Source: Symsagittifera roscoffensis (lineage: Eukaryota > Xenacoelomorpha > Acoela > Convolutidae). From it: DNA of 64,000 nt. A program made the position numbers and the translations under genes. Position 1 is the stretch's first letter, and the number at the start of each line of letters is the position of its first letter. Location: the NCBI RefSeq assembly GCF_963678635.1, contig NC_087063.1, positions 1,648,073 through 1,712,072 of the forward strand, read 5' to 3'. Below, piece by piece: positions 48,198-56,455 of this stretch. Under the pieces are notes generated by a model. That model worked only from the letters and a program-made list of their open reading frames with translations. It was not told the origin of the DNA and made no database searches.

Positions 48198-50880
48198 TTG
48201 ATGCGGAATTCAAACTTGTTACACTTTTTCGGATATTGTGAAATCAGGCCAAAAATGACGTTTTTAGTTTGGAAATGCCTGATCAAAAAAACAATCAATT
48301 ATTTTGCCGAGCATTTAAAAAAATTGTATTCGGACGTGTTTTTTTCAGGTTTTTTTTTTTTGTTTTTTTTTGTTCTCCAAGCAAAATCAATTACCACAAA
48401 TGATGATCGGAGAGAGTTGAGTGTTATATCATTTAAAAACCCTTTCAGTCGAATGATCCTAAAAATTTTTAAAAAAATTACGCCATTGTCGAGAAAAACC
48501 GTTTTAAATTTTTGATTTTTCGTGTGATATCGAGTGAGCGAGCAGGCTTACAATAGTTTGTTTCATTATCAAAAAATTTTAAAGTTGTTAATTTAAGCTG
48601 TAAGCACTTGGTTTTACTCTTCTATGGTTTTTGAGCGTTTTCGCTTCCAATAGACTCAAAAAAAAATTTAGTCGAGTAAAATTAAATTTTTCGGCGTAAA
48701 TATAAAAAGACTGCAAAAAAAACTGAAAAAGACTTTTTTTCATCAAATTCAATTAAGCCTTTTTTTAAAAATTTTTATTTCATGTTGCTCAATCTACTAT
48801 GACTGTCGAAAATTCGTAAGATCTAGTTTTTAATCAGATCCTCTTATCCACGCAGAAAAAACGACTTAATTTTGAAATTTTTTTCTGTTGTAATTTTCAA
48901 GACTATGATCGGAATATTCTATGCTACTTGCACAATCACCGACTAATTTTTTAATAGTTTTCTTTTTATTCTAATAGAGTTTTTTGTTTGCCAAAATGTT
49001 ACCATTTTAATTGATTTCAATCGAGTATAATCGATTGTTTCTGAACTTGAGAGAATCACACAAGTACAATTGTGATTATTACGCTATAAACATGTGATTA
49101 CCAGATGAAATTATGAATCGGAGAATCTCACTTTGGTGTGGGTAATGTTTTTGTTTTCTTTTTACTATGCTACGGAGTTTTTTTTTATAAAATAAGAATT
49201 TGTTATGCAATGTTTTTTAGGAAAAATGTAAGGGTTTTTTCAAGGTTTTTTGCTTGAAAGCTAAAAATTATCGCTGCTGCCTGAAATTGAAAAAAATAAA
49301 ATTAAAGTAATGGTGCAGAAAAATATGAAATTCATTTGTCTAAAAGGACACATACTTGGTTATTGTTAACACAATAACGTAATTACAAATAAACATTTCG
49401 AGTATGCACTATGAAAGTTCAATAAATATGTTTTTATACCAATTGTTTTCAAATTTGTGCCGAACAAAACAAAAAAAAATCTTTCGAGAAAAAGCCAAAA
49501 AATAGCAATAAAAAATTCAGTTTGAAATAAACAGAGTTGTCTCTTTTTAAAAAAAATCTTGGAAACAATGGCCATATAATCTCAGCAAACCAAAATAAAA
49601 AAAGGTTGAAGTTCATTTCTGTTCTATAAAATTTGTATTATCAGTTTCATCATTGTTTTGCACGCCTTTTTGCTATATGGTTGAATTCTAGTGACATATA
49701 AGCTATAAATACCCTGATTGCTCTTCTTCTCATAAATTCCCCTCCCTAACATTTTAAAATTAAATTGAACTTTAAAAATTTTTTGCATATACTACAATTT
49801 CTTAGAAGTTTTCAGAAATAATTTTTTCAATGTTTGATTGTTGTTTTTGGTGGTCAGTAGATTATAAAAAAAGCGATGCAAAATTTTTTTAGAGCGTCCA
49901 AGCAATTTTTCTACAATTTCAAAGTTTGCTTATCAAATATCTAAGCTGGCATATTGCCTGGTATCGCGACCACTCGTAACAAATGACAACTCGCGAAGAA
50001 TGGCACCTCGAACATCGAAAGGTATTTGGAGCGTTAACGCTTCCTCACGTTATCTTTAATTTCGGCACGAGTTGTTTATTGAGCATGAATCAGTTTTGCT
50101 GCTGACCTAGATTGTAGTTTGTAGAGTTGTCTTAATTTCTATTTTCTTCTAAAAGGAAGGAGTGAAAAAATGGTGGAAATATTAAAAACAACGTGATTAT
50201 GATAAACAAAATTAAGAATTTGACAATTAATTCGTTTTAAACCATGTAAAGTTTTTGAATTTGTGGTATTCAAAAATGGTTAAAATTTTTTTCGATTTCT
50301 ACCACAAAAGTTAATTGGACTGGGTTGAGAGATATATCATATTAAATCTCTTTCAGTCGTAATTCGAACCATATTAAAAAATTTCCGAGAACATTTTCCA
50401 GTGTCGAGGAAAACCAGTTTAAAATTTTTGGTTTTTCGTCTTAATTCGAGCGAATAAAGCCAGCAAGCAGGCTTACAACAGCTGAATTATGCCTAATTTA
50501 AGACCTTAAAATTTAATTTTCAGCAAGTAAAACTAGTTTCTGGAGTTTTTTAGCTTCATTTTGGTAATCAAAAACTTCAAAAGTTTCAAAAATTTTTTGC
50601 TAAGAAACTTTGAGATAAAAAACTTGTTCAATTGCCTATATTACTATGACTGTCTTATATGTCTCAATTATACTTTTGCGTCAGATACTTTTATCACACC
50701 AAGCAGAAAAAACACTAATTTGGGGGAAAAAATTCCTAAACCGTAGTTTTCTAAAGACTATGATCGGAACATTTTTTCCTACTTGCACAGTAACCGCCTA
50801 TCCGTGTTCTTATATGCAATTATTGTTATATAAACAAAAGTTTGTTGCTGGAAAAGAAGAAAACCTCTACTAAAAATCCA
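48198..50880. repeat. Diverged direct repeat (about 48200-48960 and 50250-50810)
   Basis: Shared ordered landmarks: ATATCATTTAAA / ATATCATATTAAA, CCTTTCAGTCG / CTTTCAGTCG, TGTCGAGGAAAACC-like, GAGCAGGCTTACAA / AGCAGGCTTACAAC, GCAGAAAAAAC, and GACTATGATCGGAA followed by CTACTTGCACA. Two copies of an old unidentified element in the same orientation. Confidence 0.55.
49983..50105 (+). CDS. Small GC-richer frame of 40 codons, possibly an exon
   Basis: ATG in a fair context (A at -3), MTTREEWHLEHRK, then either a donor (AAAG-GTATTT at 50022) or continuation to TGA at 50105. The block 49950-50070 is GC-richer than its surroundings. No homology recognised and no partner exon found, so this is tentative. 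Confidence 0.2.
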   Translation: MTTREEWHLEHRKVFGALTLPHVIFNFGTSCLLSMNQFCC

Positions 50881-51659
50881 ACTGATATATCTTAATAAAA
50901 ACCAGCAGTTTTATCCACTACCATAGTTTATAGTGCATATATGAATCAAGACCGCTCAAATCAGGGCGAAACCCAAAATTTTCCCAATGCTATTTAATTG
51001 GTTTCGAAAAAATTTTAATTATTTAATTATCATTAAACAATGAAATTGTAGCTGATATGAATAATATCAAGTTTTAAGTGTTAAAGTTTGAGTCTTGTAT
51101 TGAATTAATAAGGCAAACTAGCTTTTTGCCTCATTCATTTTGGAAGTGCGGGATAAGTAGCCGAGCGTATAAGTTTTAAAACGAGCAATTAGAATGCTTC
51201 TTTGCAGGATAACATAATGGTGTGAACACCTGGCTGGGAGCAGGCAGAACAAGGGATCGAATCCCCGAGTGAACAAAGAGTTTTCTAAAATTGGTTTGAA
51301 TAAAAAACCACCCCGAGCAAAAATCTTACTCACTGTTTTTGAAGGTCGGAATAACAAAGAAATTATGTCTTGGAAAAAATTTCGGCTGGATTGGAGCAAT
51401 ATGAGAAAATTTTGAACAGTTTGACATCCATTTCAAAAAAAACCTTTCAGATATATATCAGCAAAACAAGCTTTGAATATTAAAATTAAGTAAAAAAAAT
51501 CGAGAAAATTTTGTAATTTCAAAATGTCATGAAAAACAAACTCTCATAATTTAGCGTCCTACAGTTGTATAAAAAAGTGTTACTACACAACTATGCAGAA
51601 ATTGTATGATAAATCTTTGTTTTGCAAGTAACAAAAAGTTGGGAAAAACACTTGTCATA
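50881..51659. other. Family-3 end and unassigned sequence
   Basis: A family-3 end (TCAGGGCGAAACCC, inverted) lies at about 50955-50995. At 51160-51270 there are tRNA-like box sequences (TAGCCGAGCG, and later GGATCGAATCC) but no foldable tRNA. No gene. Confidence 0.35.
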
Positions 51660-53010
51660 TTATCAGAAAAATGCGGCTTCTTTTCTTCCTGCTACCTGCA
51701 ATTTTTTTGAAGTGAAAGGTTGGTTCATAATGTTCGTTTGGCATGCGGACTAATTAAGCAACGACAAACATTTTTGGTGTTTATATTTAACCTTCTAAAA
51801 ATACGGCTCTTTTTGCGTTTTTTGCACCTCGAACGAGAATCAACTTTATATTGTAACAAGTGGGCTTACAAGGTTAATTATGCGAATTAAATGCGTTTAT
51901 CATGGCATAATTAGTACGCATGTTAATTTTCATACCAATTGGATAATGTGAGAATAAAAATTATGTGTAAAATTGGCTCTTTTTCCTTTTCCCCCCACCT
52001 CACACGACCATCAATTTTAGGTCTAACGAGTGGTTTTACAAGGTTAATTATGACCAAATATGTTTGTCATGGGCTCTTTTTCCTTCCCCCCCACCTGCAA
52101 AAATTTACATGTAAATTTGTTGACCACATTGTCCGATTGTTATGAAACTTTACATACAGACTAATAAGGCCACGACACACATATTTGGTCTTCATACTCA
52201 ACCTCGTAAAATCCTTCGTTACACTAATATATTGAAGCTCGTGTGAGGTGGGGGGAAAAGGAAAAAAGAGCCTTGTCATGGCCTAATTAGTCTGCATGTC
52301 AATTTTCATAACGACCGAACAAGCTGAACAGTAACTTTACTTGTAAAAAATTGCAGGTGGGGGGGGGGAAGGAAAAAGAGCCGTAAAATTTTGCAGATGG
52401 GGGAGTGAAAAAATTCCCAAAAAAATTCATCTGATATGGGGGAAAATTGAAACAGAGCGAAATTTGGCTTTTTTGCACTTCCCCCTACATTTCATTTTTG
52501 AGAAAGTACTTCAACGTTGTCTAATTCAATGAAATTTGGCATGGTGGAAAAACAAACAATTGTGAGCACATTTTTGAGAACATTTTTGGTTTAAATCACG
52601 CGTTTAGCCACAATAACACGTAGAACAACTCTACAATTTTATGATGTAATGAGTGGGTTTACAAGGTTAATTACAAGGAACAAATATGTTTATCATTCCC
52701 TAATTAGTCTGCCAGTCAGTTTTCATACTAATTGGACACAGTGAAAAAAAAATTATTTGTACAACTTGGGCTCTTTTCCATTTTGGCTCTTTTCCAGTTC
52801 CCCCCCTCTTTCAAATTCAATTTTGAAAAGTCTATGTAACGTTGTCATAATGCAATGAAATTTGGCGTGGTGAACAAATCGACAATTCTGAACAGATTTG
52901 TTATACATACTTTACAGCGTAACATCACGCATTTAGCCGTAATAACACATAAAACAAACATAAAACTCGGTATTTTAAAAAGGGGGGGGACTGGAAAAGA
53001 GCCACAACTT
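51660..53010. mobile_element. Foldback (long inverted repeat) element cluster
   Basis: Repeated GGCTCTTTTTCC-CCCCCACCT motifs occur in both orientations: 51977-52010 pairs with 52239-52272, the segment at about 52074-52098 pairs with 52352-52382, and 52783-52808 pairs with 52982-53006. Poly-C/poly-G runs lie in the arms. Direct copies of ACAAGGTTAATTA(T/C) also recur. No coding frame. Single end motifs (GGCTCTTT) recur near 34446, 63450 and 63958. Confidence 0.6.
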
Positions 53011-53301
53011 GCAGAGCCAAAAATGATATATTCTAAAAGGAGGGTCTATATGTTATGGAGTTTTAAATCAACTCTTCGGTTACGCTCTGTGCTAAGGATC
53101 TACGTGACTTTTGATGACTCTTACTTTATAACAATGAGCACGTGCATTTAAGTTCGTAAAAGTTTTTGCTCAACTATGGTCAACAAAGAATGTTCCCGCG
53201 GATGACGAGCAAATTTTGGTCGCGATAATTGAGATGAGGTAATTACAACCGTGGTTACCGATAACTAAGAGTTCAATTTCTAAGTCATTACTATTACCAC
53301 A

Positions 53302-53410
53302 ATGGGAGGCAAGAAGTCCAAGGAGAGTGGCACGGCAGACAAGAAAATTGAGGAGAATCTCAAAGCTGACAAGCAGAAGTCCAATAATGTTGTCAAGACA
53401 CTCATTCTAG
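53302..53410 (+). CDS. Second Galpha gene, first coding exon
   Basis: ATG at 53302 opens MGGKKSKESG, followed by KKIEENLKADKQKS and VVKTLILG, the Galpha N-terminal helix and first beta strand. Gly2 with Lys5 and Ser6 suits N-myristoylation; no Cys3. The exon ends CTAG-GTTTGA in phase 1 inside the Gly that starts the P-loop (LLLLG-AGESGKS in classical Galpha), the same place as the first intron of many animal Galpha genes. The rest of the gene lies to the right of the window, so the first intron is at least 10.6 kb and contains the BEL composite. It diverges head-to-head from the Galpha gene at 29795-42870, 10.4 kb away. Confidence 0.75.
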
Positions 53411-53666
53411 GTTTGACTATTTTTTTTCTAGTTCAATGAAAAGTTGAATCAGTAGAGAGCTGCTATTCGGCTAACGAAACTAATCTATACGGTTAATTTC
53501 AAACTATCCGAAGTTTCGGAAACCTGAAGTACACATTTTGGTAACTTTTTGGATAATCTTTTTTGGATGAATTTCTTTGCAAATTTGTTTTAGGGTGTGT
53601 TATAATGTTTCACCGCCCCCTTTCCAGATAAAAAATTGAAACCGTTTTTGGCAAAATCGTTGCATA
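53411..53666 (+). other. Start of intron 1 of the second Galpha gene
   Basis: Intron sequence up to the BEL insertion; the last five bases (GCATA, 53662-53666) are the left copy of the target duplication. Confidence 0.6.
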
Positions 53667-54181
53667 TGTTGCAGCGCAAATATAAAACAATAGTACAAAT
53701 GCATATAAACGTAAATGTGCGAGAGTATAAATGCATATAAAAGTAAATGCATACAGGGACAGTAGCCAAGCGTATACATGGTGCGTCCCGGCGGGTTCGG
53801 CGCCGGTTCGAATCCCGACTAGGTCATTTCCTTTCTAGAACTCGAATCTGCACCGAACTTGATGGGATGCTCCGTAACCAGGTTCGATCCCCCCAAAACC
53901 GATTTTAACCGTCTTTTCGCTCTAATTTGGTTCAACCTTGGTTAAGGCTGACCTTTAAAAAGAGCAATTTGTCTCAAGGACAAATACTGGCCATTTTTGC
54001 AGCTTGCTTTGATTTATGCAGTTGTTTGTGGCCGATGTTACCGATGATAAAGTTTGTTAAAATTATCGTTATATTTTCAAATTTCCGTTATATTTCCGGA
54101 GTTATTTTGCCGAGAAAATACTCATTAATTAAAGTGTTTAAAAACCGTTTTTTTATATAATCTTGGAGATTGACGCGCACA
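53667..54181 (+). repeat. LTR A
   Basis: 515 bp, TGTTGCAGC ... GCGCACA. Contains an A-box-like TAGCCAAGCG (53763-53772) and a perfect B-box-like GGTTCGAATCC (53805-53815) 32 bp apart, and a second GGTTCGATCC at 53881-53890. Confidence 0.9.
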
Positions 54182-54280
54182 TTTTGGCGCCGAACCCGCC
54201 GGTATTAAAACTGTTACGAGCGAGCTGACACGACCGACCGTAAAACTCGCACCTGTTCTTCCGTCTTTAGGGGCGGAGGA
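54182..54280 (+). other. 99 bp internal remnant between LTR A and LTR B
   Basis: Starts TTTTGGCGCC like the primer site behind LTR B, then a short GC-rich piece, then from 54203 matches the last part of pol before LTR C. The internal region between A and B has therefore lost nearly everything. Bases 54186-54202 are the reverse complement of LTR bases 53788-53804. Confidence 0.85.
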
Positions 54281-54796
54281 TGTTGCAGCGCAAATATAAA
54301 ACAATAGTACAAATGCATATAAACGTAAATGTGCGAGAGTATAAATGCATATAAAAGTAAATGCATACAGGGACAGTAGCCAAGCGTATACATGGTGCGT
54401 CCCGGCGGGTTCGGCGCCGGTTCGAATCCCGACTAGGTCATTTCCTTTCTAGAACTCGAATCTGCACCGAACTTGATGGGATGCTCCGTAACCAGGTTCG
54501 ATCCCCCCAAAACCGATTTTAACCGTCTTTTCGCTCTAATTTGGTTCAGCCTTGGTTAAGGCTGACCTTTAAAAAGAGCAATTTGTCTCAAGGACAAATA
54601 CTGGCCATTTTTGCAGCTTGCTTTGATTTATGCAGTTGTTTGTGGCCGATGTTACCGATGATAAAGTTTGTTAAAATTATCGTTATATTTTCAAATTTCC
54701 GTTATATTTCCGGAGTTATTTTGCCGAGAAAATACTCATTAATTAAAGTGTTTAAAAACCGTTTTTTTTATATAATCTTGGAGATTGACGCGCACA
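54281..54796 (+). repeat. LTR B (5' LTR of the full internal region)
   Basis: 516 bp, nearly identical to LTR A and LTR C. Confidence 0.9.
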
Positions 54797-54799
54797 TTT

Positions 54800-54817
54800 T
54801 GGCGCCCCACAAGGGAC
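54800..54817 (+). promoter_or_regulatory. Primer binding site, tRNA-Lys-like
   Basis: Three bases after LTR B lies TGGCGCCCCACAAGGGAC. It matches the well-known tRNA-Lys primer site (TGGCGCCC ... GGGAC) at most positions, with differences in the middle. The actual tRNA of this species is not in the window. Confidence 0.6.
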
Positions 54818-55028
54818 ACGACGAAGTCCGAAGTTATTCACGCGTCTTCACGCGACAGCCGAACTGCGTCTTCAAAACTTTATGAAGATTGATAAGTTCT
54901 TTACATTTGTTCTGAACTATCCTGCACCTCTCGCGGATTTAAAATGATTCCTGCGCTACATATTAAATCTAAAGCACTGTAAATATCGATGCAAAAGCTC
55001 AACTTCTAATAGACCTTCGCCTCGTAGC

Positions 55029-55520
55029 TCACAGCAAAAGAAAATCTGACACTTGCAATCCAGAAGAAATTGTGACGTCATTTGGCCAGACTGAAAATGC
55101 TGGAAAAACTGGGTCTGTGATGTTGACCTTAAATGTGTAAATATGCTGGTTTATGAAGAACGCCACAAAGTTTTGATCTAGATCCAAAAGTGTTCCGACT
55201 GTGACCGATTTCAGAGGAGGCGAAGATGATGGAAGCTCGATATTGAGTCGTTTTTTCTTCTTGTTGTGGTAGTAGACAAGTTGTCCCTCTTCGTTTGCGA
55301 GGAACCCGATCGCCCAGGACTTGTTGGAGTCCCCGATTAGACTATCGTGAGAGAAGGAGGCCCCAGGAAGCAGTCCTACCCTACCTGTCCCACTCTACTA
55401 TTAGCACCCCCTCTGTCCTACTGTGCTGTGTTGCCAGTAATCCTCAAATTGACGTGAGCAGTGTTGTTGTCCAGGCCAAACAGAGAGAAACCCCCGGTGC
55501 CAATCTCCAAAAACCGTCAA
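55029..55520 (-). pseudogene. SPRY-domain gene fragment, antisense in the BEL leader
   Basis: On the minus strand 55380-55029 reads as most of a SPRY fold: SWAIGFLANEEGQLVYYH, later VGTLLDLDQNFVAFFI, then PVFPAFSVW and VTISSG, ending at TGA 55031-55029. SPRY domains are protein-interaction modules and are not part of BEL elements. Upstream, 55520-55422 is open in a compatible frame (GFSLFGLDNNTAHVNL), and a 41 bp GT...AG segment (55421-55381) joins the two in phase, so the fragment seems to retain an intron. It lies between the primer site and gag, on the opposite strand. The upstream piece has a stop just before it, so the gene is incomplete. Confidence 0.65.
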
Positions 55521-55858
55521 AAACTGAAAGACTAGTCTAATCTTTACAAACCATTCTTTGCAATAAAATTACGTACGATGTGTTATTGTGTATCCCAACT
55601 CAAAGCAAGCTACAAGTGGTAATTTTTTCTCGATACCAAAAGTTTTTGGATAATTGTGAACAGAATATTAATCCGTGAAATCGGATCATAGACAAGGGGT
55701 ACTAGACTAGTTTTTTTTTTTGGTTGGTTTACGACTCGAACCTTCTGACCAAAATTTTCCAAAAAATTTTGGGAAAAAAGTAAACAATTTCCAAAAAATC
55801 GTCAAAACGTCCCCATAATTCTGCGAAACTGTGCTGTAACATGACACCAACTTTATGG
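55521..55858. other. AT-rich leader segment
   Basis: No coding region. Composition resembles the host introns more than the rest of the BEL element, consistent with being part of an inserted host segment. Confidence 0.35.
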
Positions 55859-55977
55859 TAAGTGGTCTGGTAGCAAAATATCAGGCAAATTAAGTTGAGT
55901 TTTTTTATCCTCAGGTTTTTTCCGCGTGTGTTGTTGGAACTTAACCGATTTGCCTGATTCTCCAACCCCATTGGTAA
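55859..55977 (+). ncRNA. Leader structured repeat, unit 1
   Basis: Unit of about 119 bp beginning TAAGTGGTC and ending CCATTGGTAA. Arms ATCAGGCAAAT and ATTTGCCTGAT form an 11 bp stem, extended by TAAGTT/AACTTA across an ACCG bulge. The loop carries the motif ATCCTCAGGTTT and a GTGTGTTGTT run shared by all three units. Confidence 0.65.
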
Positions 55978-56052
55978 ACTTAAGGTTTACAACGACTTGA
56001 TACCTGTTTGCATCCGTTCGCTTTTCAAAACATTCGTTTCGCAACGACTGAC

Positions 56053-56170
56053 TAAGTGGTCCGGGACGGTAAAATTAAGCAAGTTAAGTTGTTGTCTTTC
56101 ATCCTCAGGTTTGCTCCCCGTGTGTTGTTGGTTTTCAACCGACTTGCTTAATTCCCAAACCTCTTGGTAA
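56053..56170 (+). ncRNA. Leader structured repeat, unit 2
   Basis: Same architecture, about 194 bp downstream of unit 1. Stem AATTAAGCAAGT with ACTTGCTTAATT (12 bp), inner GTTG/CAAC pairing. Loop ATCCTCAGGTTTGCTCC ... GTGTGTTGTT. Confidence 0.65.
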
Positions 56171-56250
56171 TTCGTCGAGCTACTAGCCGATTAGTAGTGA
56201 CGCACCGTCGTACGACCGTTCAACAAATTTCGTACGCCGTAACATCATCC

Positions 56251-56367
56251 TAAGTGGTCAGGGAGGTGATATTAAGTAAGTTAAGTTGGTTTTATTCATC
56301 CTCAGGTTTACTCCGTGTGTGTTGTTTGATATCAACCGACTTACTTAATCCCCAGCCCCATTGGTAA
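56251..56367 (+). ncRNA. Leader structured repeat, unit 3
   Basis: Same architecture, about 198 bp after unit 2 and about 90 bp before the likely gag start. Stem ATTAAGTAAGT with ACTTACTTAAT (11 bp), inner GTTG/CAAC pairing. Loop ATCCTCAGGTTTACTCC and a GTGTGTGTTGTT run. Confidence 0.65.
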
Positions 56368-56455
56368 CTTTACTCACCGAAAACCGTTCCGAATCGCCCC
56401 GCAAACGCCCGATAACCGTTAAGTATAGTTTGAGTTAAGTATAGACCCTAGAGCC

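Noticed and set aside
51160-51270. tRNA-Leu/Ser-like boxes (TAGCCGAGCG and GGATCGAATCC)
   Set aside because: Boxes are about 85 bp apart and no cloverleaf can be drawn.
55295-55540. 81-codon plus-strand frame in the BEL leader
   Set aside because: Shadow of the antisense SPRY fragment, whose reading shows family motifs.
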